Shown: piece after piece, positions 11,036 to 21,105 of the stretch
How positions within the stretch are numbered: position 1 is the first letter of the stretch
Layout: each line of letters begins with the position of its first letter
Source: Letharia columbiana
Lineage: Eukaryota > Ascomycota > Lecanoromycetes > Lecanorales > Parmeliaceae
Direction of reading: 5' to 3'
DNA length: 64,000 nt
Assembly: GCF_014066305.1 (NCBI RefSeq)
Contig: NW_023501039.1
Coordinates: 1,426,001-1,490,000 of the forward strand
Made by a program: the position numbers and the translations under genes
Notes under the pieces: generated by a model
Database searches by the model: none
What the model was told of the DNA's origin: nothing
What the model saw: the letters and a program-made list of their open reading frames with translations, nothing else

Positions 11036-11436
11036 ATGGACGTGGGTATAAGTACATCTGGACAGGCGGAATGGTCTTGGAAGAACATATTCTTTCCCAG
11101 AGATACTTAGAAGACTTATAGACTACTTTGATAATGATTAATGCGGACTGAAAGGAAAGCACGATTCTTCACTCCAGATTTATTGCTTTTTTCTTTGAAG
11201 ATCGAGCTTCAAAGAGGACAAATCCGTTTTAGTCCTTTCTACATTCGAGCACTATGTCCGATAGCTCTGTACAATGATGGCCACCGCAGACATGGTACGA
11301 GGTTCGAATGGAGAGGTGTAGGAATACCAATCGTACTCCCACAACCGAAACTTTTTCAAAATAATTGCACCCTTTATAAAGGGATAAGTCTTAGGATACC
11401 CCTCGTTTCTCATGTGCATATTCGCTTCAAATATTC
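11036..11436. other. Intergenic between helicase and PPR gene
   Basis: Apart from the TATA-like palindrome at 11370-11383, I see no coding exon here. Confidence 0.45.
11370..11383. promoter_or_regulatory. Palindromic TATA-like element upstream of the PPR gene
   Basis: CCCTTTATAAAGGG is a perfect 14-bp palindrome containing a TATAAA core, 53 bp before the ATG at 11437. The position is plausible for a core promoter; function is inferred. Confidence 0.45.
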
Positions 11437-13944
11437 ATGTTGAGCTTACGTATAGCTCGTCCATATCATGTACACTTGAAATTTAGCCACGCATGGTACA
11501 TCCGTCAACCGCATCCACAGCTCCGCCGAGCTTTTGCAATCTCTCGTCCTCTCCTTGATGATTCGAATCCGGACGAGCCCAAGGTAAGATGGTATCAGCA
11601 ACTACTACCTGGGTCAACCAAGAGACGGCGGATAGATCACAACAACCCAGATGCGGAAGAGAACGACGAAGCGAGATGGCTCAAGCGTCAGATCAGCCAG
11701 CTGGAAGATGAATTACGAGAAATGGAGGACCCGGGGGAAAAGACGATGATTGAGCCGCTAATTGCGACGCTCTCACCAGAAGATCAGCAGAAAGTCAGAG
11801 CTGCGATAATGCAAGAGGAGCTCGAAGAGAAGCGAAAAGATTTAGAGGTTGCAGAGGTAAAACGCAGGCTCGCCAAGCTTGTTCCGAAGAAGAACGAGCT
11901 CGAGATACATTGGCAACTGCCGCCAGAACAAGGCACATACCTCCGAACTTTGAACACGAACATAGAAGAAGCAGCTGGCAAGCTCGAGGATCAAGGCCTC
12001 CGAAAGAAGCTGTGGAAATCATACGCTCGCTGCAAAGCAGCCCTTCCTCCATTTTTACATCTGATACCGGAAAAATCATGGACTGTTCTGTGGGCAAGCC
12101 ACCACACGATGTCGACAAATCATCCGCAATGGGCTTTGCATCTGATCACTTTATCGGAGGACATGCTTTCCGCCGGGAAAGAGCTGCATATTTACCAGAG
12201 GATCTTATATATCGAGGGTCTGCGGCGTGAAGGACGCCACAATGAGGCCATCAGCCAATGGCAAAAGCTCGAGGGTGACCTTGGAGAGGACAAGCGAGCA
12301 ATCGAAGAATATGAATTGCTTGGAGTCCGCATGTTTGCATCCAATGGAGACCCAGAAAGGGCCGAAAAGATCGCGTTGGATTATCTGAGACCCGAAAAGT
12401 CGGAAGATTCTCGGATACTCATCCCCATACTCAGCGCGTGGGCCCAGCGTGGTGATGCTATTGGCATCAAACATGCTTGGGCTTTGTATCTTCGCTTCAA
12501 AACGCAAGTAGGTGACAACATGACGATGGAGGATTATGACAATATCAGTCTGAGCCTTTTGAATGCTGGAAGGGCAGACCTCGCTCTGGCCGTTTTCAAG
12601 GATCTGATGCTCACTGGGGAGCATACCGATCAGGGGTCCATCGAGCTCTACAGAAAGGCTGCCAGTCTTATTGGCACGTCACAGTCGAGTACTATAACTC
12701 CAGAAGATCTTAACAAGATCTCTCTAACAGGACTAATTGCTCTACCAAGGAGGTTCCAAAACAAGTTCTTCTATGCAAGCTGGTTGAAGAAGCTACTTGG
12801 TATGGGCCAGGTTGATGCAGCCGCCACTGTGATTGAGCTGATGTACGAGCGCGGAGTCAGACCAGATTCTAGACATTTGAATGGCATCGTTGGTGCTTGG
12901 TTGCGAACTGGGAACGACAAAGATAGAGAGATGGCGGAGGAGATGGCTTGGGCCATGATACATGAGAGACTCGATCTCGTCAATAGACGTGCACATCGCG
13001 ATGCCTTCAATACCCCAGATATGCCCAACGTTAAAGGTATCACTGTACCTCCACACCTCAGACGTACCATCTCACCTGCAAACATCGAAACATTTGCTTT
13101 GCTTCTCCAACATTACGGGCGGAGAGGTCAGGATGACAATGTACAACTGATGCAAAAATGCCTTGCCGTGGCTGAAATACCGCCCAACTCCTATTTTATC
13201 AATCATCTACTCTACGTTGATCTACGAAAAGGGCAGCACCAATCAGCGTGGGAAAGGTATGAGCTAATGTTCCGCAAAACACGACCAGATCTAGAAACAT
13301 TCGCTTGTCTTTGGGACTGTGAGAAAGCGCATCTCGACAGCCTCCTGATACGTGCCAAGGATAGATTCCCGGGACCCCGGAGATTGATGTCAGACATGAT
13401 GAACTGGTACTCATTACTGCAACCTGGAGAAATCGGACTGGTCCGAGAGGACTTCAGCAAAGAGCTGTACAACCAGATCATCCGCTGCCTCGGCCAAACT
13501 GCTGACCTGGAAGGACTCATAGCGGCGCTTTACGCTATGAAAGAGTCGTTCGGGATATACCCCGACGCAGAGACCACTCGCACGGTCAGCGTCCAGGTCG
13601 GTCGTCTAGGGATCGGTGAAGACAAGAGGCCAAGGGCTGGGCGCTTAAGAAAGGGAAATACTCAGAGGAGAGCCAATGCCGCTAGAATAGCGCAAGCCTT
13701 TTCTCTCTTGGTTGAGCAACGGGAGAAATTCTTGGCAGAGGCCGGATTGGATGATGTGCAGCAGTGTGATGCAGATATCCAGAAGGAAGAGGGGTTGTTC
13801 ATCTTAGCGGAATTCCTTCGGGCAATTTTGCGGAGGACGACTATGGATGAGGATGCCGTGGAGGCTAACATAGAGAAGGCTGCATGGGAGATGGGCGTTA
13901 GCGGTGTACGGATGGAGGACCCTCTCCCTTCATACGATGTATAA
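11437..13944 (+). CDS. Mitochondrial pentatricopeptide-repeat (PPR) protein
   Basis: A single uninterrupted exon encodes 835 aa. The N-terminus (MLSLRIARPYHVHLKFSHAW, then RRAFAISRPLL) is basic and free of acidic residues, as in mitochondrial presequences. A charged coiled-coil region covers about residues 65-150. Helical-repeat sequence follows, including pairs typical of PPR motifs such as DNISLSLLNAGRADLALAVF and VDAAATVIELMYERGVRPDS. PPR proteins bind organellar mRNAs and control their stability, processing or translation. It could be a Cya5-like translation activator, but PPR proteins diverge too fast to name the target from sequence. Being intronless is notable among intron-containing neighbours. 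It follows the Mss116-type helicase on the same strand, so both predicted products act on mitochondrial RNA. Confidence 0.75.
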   Translation: MLSLRIARPYHVHLKFSHAWYIRQPHPQLRRAFAISRPLLDDSNPDEPKVRWYQQLLPGSTKRRRIDHNNPDAEENDEARWLKRQISQLEDELREMEDPGEKTMIEPLIATLSPEDQQKVRAAIMQEELEEKRKDLEVAEVKRRLAKLVPKKNELEIHWQLPPEQGTYLRTLNTNIEEAAGKLEDQGLRKKLWKSYARCKAALPPFLHLIPEKSWTVLWASHHTMSTNHPQWALHLITLSEDMLSAGKELHIYQRILYIEGLRREGRHNEAISQWQKLEGDLGEDKRAIEEYELLGVRMFASNGDPERAEKIALDYLRPEKSEDSRILIPILSAWAQRGDAIGIKHAWALYLRFKTQVGDNMTMEDYDNISLSLLNAGRADLALAVFKDLMLTGEHTDQGSIELYRKAASLIGTSQSSTITPEDLNKISLTGLIALPRRFQNKFFYASWLKKLLGMGQVDAAATVIELMYERGVRPDSRHLNGIVGAWLRTGNDKDREMAEEMAWAMIHERLDLVNRRAHRDAFNTPDMPNVKGITVPPHLRRTISPANIETFALLLQHYGRRGQDDNVQLMQKCLAVAEIPPNSYFINHLLYVDLRKGQHQSAWERYELMFRKTRPDLETFACLWDCEKAHLDSLLIRAKDRFPGPRRLMSDMMNWYSLLQPGEIGLVREDFSKELYNQIIRCLGQTADLEGLIAALYAMKESFGIYPDAETTRTVSVQVGRLGIGEDKRPRAGRLRKGNTQRRANAARIAQAFSLLVEQREKFLAEAGLDDVQQCDADIQKEEGLFILAEFLRAILRRTTMDEDAVEANIEKAAWEMGVSGVRMEDPLPSYDV

Positions 13945-14060
13945 AAAGGGCCCATTGCAGGAGTTGAGCTTGGGAACGAGCATCGTAGCATTATACCTCG
14001 GTGGAAAATTTCCTGTACCATACATACCCAAAGACTGCGAAAATCTATCGTCTCTTCATT

Positions 14061-15123
14061 ATGTCGTTTGGATTACTGCATCTACCTTCATGTTCTGCAG
14101 TCCACGCCGCACATGTTTATTCTCAACTCAGGAGGAGTTTCGAGTACATGAAGAGACCATAGAAATTCCATCATAGTACTTGCTTTCCGACTTGACTTGT
14201 TTTGCGGGACAAGGTGCCGTATATCATGGCTGAACAACACCTTGTCCCTCTCGAAGACTTACCAACGGCGGAGTAATCTACAAAGATAGTGATGCAGAGG
14301 GAAGGCTTCTCATCCGTATAGACTCCGCGACCTGTAATCCACCTATGCAGCCTGGCCCAGCCGATAGCATGAGTCTTATTGCTCTGGCGTTGACAGAGGT
14401 GTGCTGCAAAATTGGAAAGGGAAAGGTATGTACAGAAATGTGAATCAGTGAGGGCAACCAATTGATCCTTTCATCGTCTGATCCAGGTCTGCTTGTTCTC
14501 GCCCGCGGAATTTTTCAAAGCTGCAGTGAAGGATTCCCATGGAGGTTTTTTTCCTCTGCCAAGCCTTGTGTGCGACCCTATGGTTTGGTCTGAGGACGAC
14601 GACAAACAGTGGCTGAGGATGAGGCACAAAGGTACATATTTCCGGGTGGCGTGCTTCCTGCCCTTGGTCTGACTGCTGTACAGACTGTAGCTTGATTCCG
14701 AACTCTCGAGCCAGTGCTAATCGTCATACCGGTTGACTTGGTTTCTAATGCCATGGAGAAGGTATCCGACCACTCGCGGTCATTAGCAGTGGTTTGATAA
14801 ATGTTAATCGGAGGCTAGAAGGATGTCCATTTCGTTCTTAACAGATCGAGCTGAGCTCCAGAGCCACCGCCTACATCCCTGCCCCTGCTTATGTTGGGTG
14901 GATCAGAGAGCTTAAGAAGGTTGGAGAGCCCCAGCAGCCGCAAGGCGGTCCGGAATTGAGGTCATGGTCCAAAATCGGCATGCAGCATCTGCAGCAACTC
15001 CAGGTCCTCGGTGGAAAGGCAGTCGTTCAGCGACTGTGGAAAAGGTACTTCAAGGTTGAAGTCGTGGCTCTGGGCCTCTCTAAAGAATTGATCATGAATG
15101 TCATCGGACTCTATCGCGAGTAG
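14061..15123 (+). CDS. Unknown five-exon gene
   Basis: The proposed exons are 14061-14143, 14257-14425, 14487-14631, 14715-14761 and 14845-15123, giving 240 aa in phase throughout. The last four exons are well supported: the donor GTATGT and acceptor CAG around 14426-14486, a donor at 14632, and donor GTATCC with acceptor ACAG around 14762-14844 all keep one frame to the stop TAG. The first exon is less certain; an alternative ATG at 14226 would need a 1-nt shift to reach the same frame. The translated exons read as natural protein (for example VCLFSPAEFFKAAVKDSHGG and IELSSRATAYIPAPAYVGW), but I recognise no domain and no signal peptide. It ends only 54 bp from the stop of the convergent peptidase gene. 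Confidence 0.55.
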
Positions 15124-15177
15124 GTCAAACTTAGCAATGGACGTGCAAGCGATGGTTGCTGGGCACAGCGGCCTTGC

Positions 15178-17811
15178 TTAGTTCTGAGCCTCAAGTCTCT
15201 TTGCGCTTTCGGCTTCGTATGGAGGTAGCTCTACGAATGAATTTATCCAGTTGATGACCTCGAGATGCCACTGTAGGCTGTTTTCCTCTTTGAGGACCCA
15301 GTGGTTTCTGCGCAATCATTAGCAACCCCTGAGGCATATAGAAGCTAGGGCAGTCATTACTCGTCAGGAAACGTTAGAAATTTGCTCTTGATGCCCTTTT
15401 CCTGTAACACATTGAACATTGCTAGGCCTTCACTTATTGGAAGTCGATAATCTAGCTCGTTGTGAATGACTAGCATCGGCGTGGACCAATTCGCGGTGAA
15501 GTGTGCAGGGTTCCATTTCTCCCACGAGTCTTGATGTTTAGTGAAGTACGGCCCACCAAGATCGTGATTGGGGAAATATTGCTCGTCCGAGGCTAATTGA
15601 TTTGTCATGCTGAAGACACCGTCGTGGCATACGAGCGCTTTTCATATTGGATGTCAGCAGACGTATAGCAGTAGACCTTGCGGATACGTTAGCTCAGAGA
15701 TTTGTCATACCTCTGAATTCTTTCCCCAAAGGATGGCCTTGCATCCAATTCATCATGTAGCCACCATAGCTTGCTCCGAGTGCAACAGCACGGTCCGTGT
15801 CTACATAGTCCATACTTTCTTTGATATACGCAAATCCACTGACTAGATCTTGATATGGCAGGCCACCCCAAGACTCTTTGATCGCATCAGTGAAAGACTG
15901 GCCATAACCTGTACTGCCTGTGGGATTTGGGGCTACCACAACATCTGCATCAAGATTTCAGAGTCAGTATTGCCTTTTGGGGGGTATTTATCCAGCCATG
16001 AAAGGATTCTCCGAAACAAAACTTCCTCAGACATGTGTCAAGAAATATAATTCGTTCGAAAGAGAAAACATAGACCCTGAAATACATACAGCCCTGTTCT
16101 GCGAATACAGCTGGGTTCCAACGTGTGCTCCATTGATCATTCCAAGCACCTAAACACCATTCGACGTCAGCATTTTCACTACACCTTCAACTGAAAGTTC
16201 GCAATACTATCAGACAGTCATCGGAGACTTACCTTGAGGACCACCATGTATGAGGTAGGCTAGGGGATAATGCTGGTCCGAGCTGAAGCTTGAAGGCTTC
16301 ATTACCCAAGCATGGACTTTTTCACTAGAGCCTTGGAACCAAATCTCCGAAACTTGGTCCTGCGAAAGGCCGAAGAAAGAGCCATTTCGAGAGTTTGAGG
16401 AGATGACCTTTGCTTCTGCCGAGCCTGCAGGGTCCAGAATCGAGTAAACGCTGTTGTCTACCAGGTTCGAGCCCGAAAGGAAAAGGTGGGATGAGTCTGC
16501 TCCAAGAGATTGAACATCATCAACGTGTCCGGTCTTAGGCGTCAATGGAATTGGCAGTTCGAGGGTGCCCTGCTCATCGGCTGGGACATCAAGCTTGAAC
16601 AATCGAGATGTTCCTGTGTCCTCTGCGACCAAGAGCAAGGCCTTGCCGTCGGTGCTCCATCCGACGGAGCCAGGGCTTTTATCCCACAGTCCCTTCCCAT
16701 CATTTGATTCGAAGAGCTCAACAGTCGTAGATGGTGTGGTGAGATCAGACAAGAGAATTCTATTCTTGTCGGATTCATATCCATTCTCCTTCATTTGCAG
16801 AAATGCAGCGCTATTGCCGTCCGGTGACAGCACGGGTGAAGAGCTGGCACCTTCAATGCCTGGCTTTCCATACTTCTTCGGTTCCGAATATGTTGGACCT
16901 TCCACGGAGGTATCAATGGAGACATAATAGAAGTTGCATTTCGTATTCGTCGCTGGATTCAATTCAGGATCCTTTGCCACAAAGCCGATGCCATTGATAC
17001 TAATATCGAAATGATCTTTGCCCCCAAAAGGCGGTATTGGGCTCTCTAGGCCTGACCCTCTTAGGATATTCGTGAGCTTCCCCAAACTATATCTGCCCAG
17101 TTTCTCTGTGATGTGCGGTTTCTGTCTGTGAAGAATCCCATGCCATAAAGCATTTCGTTGCGGTTTCACATAGTGGTCCCAATGACGTACCATTAAAGAC
17201 TCGTATAACATCCCAGTCGAATACTTCTTCGGCTCGTCTTCCTTTTGGTACAAGGAGCCATCTAGCTTCGCTTTGGCTGAGACCACAATGGCAACCCGCT
17301 CCGCGTCCAATATCTTGAGCTTAACATCAGATATTGGTGCCGGCACAAGACCAGCGACATAGCTCTTTCCAACCTCGTCGGCACTCCCTACTACCAATTG
17401 AGTATGCCCTTTTTCCCCTGATTTCAGCCACAATAGCTCATTCCCGCCTCCCAACCAAGCTGGCTCACTCGTCCCCTCGGCATTAGTAATGAGTGATTGG
17501 CTTCCACTGCTGATGTCAAGCACCTTGATCTCCGAGGTTTTCCTGTGTGACTCGAACGAGTAAGTGGAGACAGTATAGACGGCTAGAGTGCCAGCGCTGT
17601 TCGGAGATGCTGAGCTTCGTCTGGGCGCTGAGAGCATTATATCTGGGGTGAACTTCTCTGCGACTGTCATCTTGTTTACTGTTCTGAAATCCATTGTAGT
17701 CTCTGGTTTCCAAAGTAACTGTGGGCCCAGGGGTAACATGGTATAGTAAAGGAAAGTTGCGAGACATGCAACAGATATGAGGGAAAGCGCAACGGTTCGT
17801 TCGGGTGGCAT
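15178..17811 (-). CDS. Dipeptidyl-peptidase V-like serine peptidase (S9C, prolyl oligopeptidase family)
   Basis: Five exons: 17811-16233, 16149-16090, 15944-15711, 15637-15361 and 15307-15178, giving 759 aa. The N-terminus has a hydrophobic segment after a short basic stretch (VALSLISVACLATFLYYTML), which could be a signal peptide or a type II anchor. A beta-propeller-like region with WD-style SPDGN and STDGK loops occupies the middle. The C-terminal alpha/beta-hydrolase domain carries HGGPQG (oxyanion region), the nucleophile elbow GASYGGY (Ser near 605), Asp in NELDYRLP (near 687) and His in ENHW (near 719), so the triad is complete. Secreted fungal DppV releases X-Ala, His-Ser and Ser-Tyr dipeptides. 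The N-terminal extension before the APRRS motif is longer than I would expect of the classical secreted enzyme, so membrane or vacuolar anchoring is possible. Confidence 0.9.
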
Positions 17812-18295
17812 GGCGATTGATGGCAGTAATTTGAATATGTTGTTTGATCTGTCATTCAGACTGGCAGCTGTCCGCAGCTGCTACTTTTCATGAGGGTGAT
17901 GGCTGGTAACAACAATGGAAATCGCAATGTGTTAGAGTAGTACTCTTGAACGAAGCCTTGGCATAGAAATCATGGCATCATTTTCGGTTGTCTACGGTAC
18001 TCTGCTTGTTGCACATGAGTACCATATTGGTTTATACGATTCCCGATCCAAGGAATAAAGAAGTAATGTGCATATTGAGTCCGTCTATACAGATACATCC
18101 GATGCTAGTTAATCCAACAATGTGTGCAAGCCACAAACAAACACCTTTAATCGCTCTACCATGCATGCCGTTCCGGTCCAAAGAAACTCAGCTCCCCACA
18201 AGCCGCAAACACAGAGGCATTCACCTCATAGTACAGTGCTCTCACCAGTTCAAGGCCAAAATATTTCATCAAACTGGTTCTCCACCAACACACAA
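17812..18295. other. Intergenic: peptidase promoter and 3' flank of small hypothetical
   Basis: I see no supported coding exon. Plus-strand frames here overlap the minus-strand hypothetical gene and have no splice or family support. Confidence 0.45.
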
Positions 18296-18886
18296 TCATG
18301 ACCAGTATCCCTTCGACCGCCAACTTTCCATCTCACGATCTCTATGCTCCTTCCTTGCCATCTCCCTTGCGATATACTCCTCCATTTCTCTCCTCATCTC
18401 ACCCTCTCCTTGACTCGACTCGCAGTTCCGCAGGCCTAAAAACCTCCCAAAGCGCCTCCGCTTGTCCTCGACGCTCGCAACTTCCTTGTCGTCCTTCTGC
18501 TCTGCGAGCTCCATTATCCTCTTTATCTCTTCCAGCTCATCGATTTCACCTTCCTCTAGTTCCTGATCGCTTGGCGCCCACCATCTGGCAACGACAGGCA
18601 TGGGATACCCAAGGCTATATTGACCTGGCGTGCGCTGGTGGTAGAAATGGGCAAGGGAGTCGAGCTGCTCTTCGGACAAGAGGTGGTAGTGGAGTATGGT
18701 TAGGGGAAAGTCCGGGTGTGGGAGGCCTGTCTCAATACTGAGGAGAGGGCAGAGCTGGTGTAGAAGATGAGCAAAGCGCCGCTTGTGGATGGGAGTCTTG
18801 GATTCGCGGCGCTGAGTGGTTGTAGCACCGGAAAAGCTAGACGTCGATGGCGTAGGTGGGGCACGGCTTGAATCCATGGCGGCCAA
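18296..18886 (-). CDS. Small hypothetical protein with charged C-terminal helix
   Basis: A single exon encodes 196 aa, with the start at MAAMDSSRAPPTPSTSSF (the second Met at codon 4 is also possible). The N-terminus is Ser/Thr/Pro-rich. The middle has hydrophobic and aromatic residues (HLLHQLCPLLSIETGLPHP, then HYHLLSEEQLDSLAHFYHQR). The C-terminal half is a long charged helix rich in Glu, Arg and Lys (EEGEIDELEEIKRIMELAEQ, then EMARKEHRDREMESWRSKGY). The composition looks like real protein and may be a conserved fungal family, but I cannot assign a function. No signal peptide or membrane segment is seen. Confidence 0.65.
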   Translation of the reverse strand: MAAMDSSRAPPTPSTSSFSGATTTQRRESKTPIHKRRFAHLLHQLCPLLSIETGLPHPDFPLTILHYHLLSEEQLDSLAHFYHQRTPGQYSLGYPMPVVARWWAPSDQELEEGEIDELEEIKRIMELAEQKDDKEVASVEDKRRRFGRFLGLRNCESSQGEGEMRREMEEYIAREMARKEHRDREMESWRSKGYWS

Positions 18887-19470
18887 AGCAGCTGAATGGA
18901 GGAAATCGCCTTTGCAAGACTATTGGCGGAGATTGCAAATGTGAGTGTCACTTCTGCGGAAAAGGCAATAACTGTTCGCTTTTCAGGCTCAGCAGTCGTA
19001 AGTATTCTATGCAGAAAATGCTACTATGTTTTGTTTTGATTTGAGGGAAAGAGGGGATGAATCAGAATATTGAGAGGAGATATGAGTCCGTGATTTCCTG
19101 TAATATGGTAAAATGAGCTCTTTTGTTATGAATCAGTGAGCTAGCTCTCTCTTTTACAACTGCTTTGTAGTCGTTTTGCCTGGCCACGAAGAGTTATCGT
19201 TGTTCCTATTTTTGTTCGTTGAAAGAATATTCTAGCGACACCCTCACCATTTGTCTTTGTTCTTTGTCTCATGGGAGAGGAATTCCAGTTTCACCGACAT
19301 CCCGAAGCTCGGGGAGACCAATTTTGTCGTTGCCAGTGGCTTGACACGAAAGGCTACGATAAATAAAGGAAAACGAGTTTGTGGAATTGGGTCAATATCT
19401 TTCGATTTGGCACAAACAACTCTGCACGATACTGCTATCGGTGATTATCTGAAGCCATTGTCAAAAGGAC
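18887..19470. other. Intergenic between small hypothetical and GMC relic
   Basis: AT-rich sequence with no supported gene. An open frame at 19251-19487 (78 codons) shows no recognisable similarity and may be part of the eroded 5' half of the relic that follows. Confidence 0.35.
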
Positions 19471-20790
19471 GTGGGGAATTTGATTGAAAGTATTGAACTT
19501 AGTGTATTTTCCCATTGTTACTTCGAATCCAATCTCCACTGCACGATAAATCCGCTTGCTGCGACCTCGAACGTCCCACTGGAGCACATTGGTATACTCA
19601 CGACGAGAGGTTATGGTCTCAATCGGAGCAATCGACTCACTGAAAATGTTACTGCTCTCCAGCATTTGACCTGCCAAAGATCTCCAAGTCTTAACATGCC
19701 AGTCTTTGAAGACTCCCCAAGTATTAGCAAGAATCTCAACAATCACCTGTGTCTAGGGCTGGTCACTACCCAAAAGCCAGGAAGTGGTCACCGGATATCA
19801 TATATCGATTCCCCAGACGCCCTGGCAGAAGCACGAAAGGAATGGATGATCGATCGTTCCGGACCTCTATTCGGCTACTACCTACCTCAGATGAACGCTT
19901 ATTTCCAAAGTGAGAGTATTGTGGGCTCGCAAGAATTGCGAGAACTCGACATTACGATCCAAATGGCGTTACAGGCTGACACGAAGCCCAGCTATGAGAC
20001 CATCTCGGTGAGTCGGACTCTGGTTTCCCTTTTTCCCTTTCCGTGTCAAATTATACATACCCACCCTGCATGCCGTTCATCACTTTGTGGCATCTCATCC
20101 AGACAGTAGTAGCATTTCATGACTGCACCTGTCACGGTCCGATTGTTGCCAAACCCCAGCAGTCTCTACCATTCTTTCATCATTTCTCCGTGAAGGCCTT
20201 CAGGTAACGTTTGCTGTGGTAGCAAAATGCAAGCCCCAGCGTGAAAGCGTCAGAAAACTACCTTGCAGCCGCCGTAGTATTCCCCGGCACCCAAGGGGCT
20301 GGTGGGGCCGGGGGGGGGGGGTCAAGCTAGAGTCCTCAGACCCAACCAAACTCCCTAAGATCAACCCCACTCTTCTCTCTCACCCCTTTGATCGAGACGT
20401 AGCCTCGAATCCGTTCGAGAAAATTTGGAATTCCTGGACAAAGCGCTTCTAGCCAAGGACCAGGTCCACCTCGCTACCGGTCCAACGGAACACAACGATG
20501 AAGATATCTCGGTGCCTTGCCTCACTTTCATCTGCATTTTCTCCTCTCATAGCGGCATGAGGAGGCAAAGTGGGAACCCTCGCTAACGGTTCTCCGTCTT
20601 TGGGAATACGTCCGGAAAACTGCAATCAGCACGTGTCGTATGTGTGGAACAGTCAAGATAGGGAAGCCGGGGGAGCCGGAAATTCCGAATTGTCGGACGG
20701 CGGGGGTTGAGGGTGGTAGACATGAGTGTTGGCCCTTTGTGGCCGAGGTGGAGGACTACTGATACCGTTCTCCTTCCGGACTTGCTTGAT
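19471..20790 (+). pseudogene. GMC (glucose-methanol-choline) oxidoreductase relic
   Basis: Blocks typical of one fungal GMC family occur in the correct order but in different frames and with stops between them. They are PSISKNLNNHLCLGLVTTQK and SGPLFGYYLPQMNAYFQSE (about 19720-19920), ADTKPSYETIS (about 19975), an ENYLAAAVVFPGTQGA-like stretch (about 20250), KINPTLLSHPFDRDVAS (about 20350), LAKDQVHLATGP (about 20450), VRKTAISTCRMCGTVKIGKP (about 20605) and GLRVVDMSV (about 20705). The FAD-binding N-terminal part with GxGxxG is not recognisable. GMC enzymes are flavin-dependent alcohol or sugar oxidases/dehydrogenases. Several frameshifts and missing segments make function very unlikely. A 12-G run sits at 20310-20321 inside the relic. 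Confidence 0.75.
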
Positions 20791-21105
20791 TGCTCATGGT
20801 TGCAATGCACATACGCAGGCTGTGGCTAACCTTATCAGAGAGACGGCGGTCGAGAGAATATGTGCCGAATATAGCTGATGGACTTGCTTGAATGGCCGAG
20901 GTAGGTGGCTTTGGCCTTTGAAAGCTAGATGCGTCAGCTTATTACCGAAAATTACTATATTGATCAGGCGTTACTTCAATTACATCAATACAAGAAGCAT
21001 GAATTGCCTCTCCCACAAATACGGAGTGTCTTGCAGGGTATAGTTCTTTATACTATGCTTTAGATACTAATTTACACGTTCTACCCCTACCCAGCAACCT
21101 CAGTT
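20791..21105. other. Intergenic: 3' flank of BRR2
   Basis: AT-rich sequence with no coding support. It separates the relic from the BRR2 stop codon. Confidence 0.45.
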
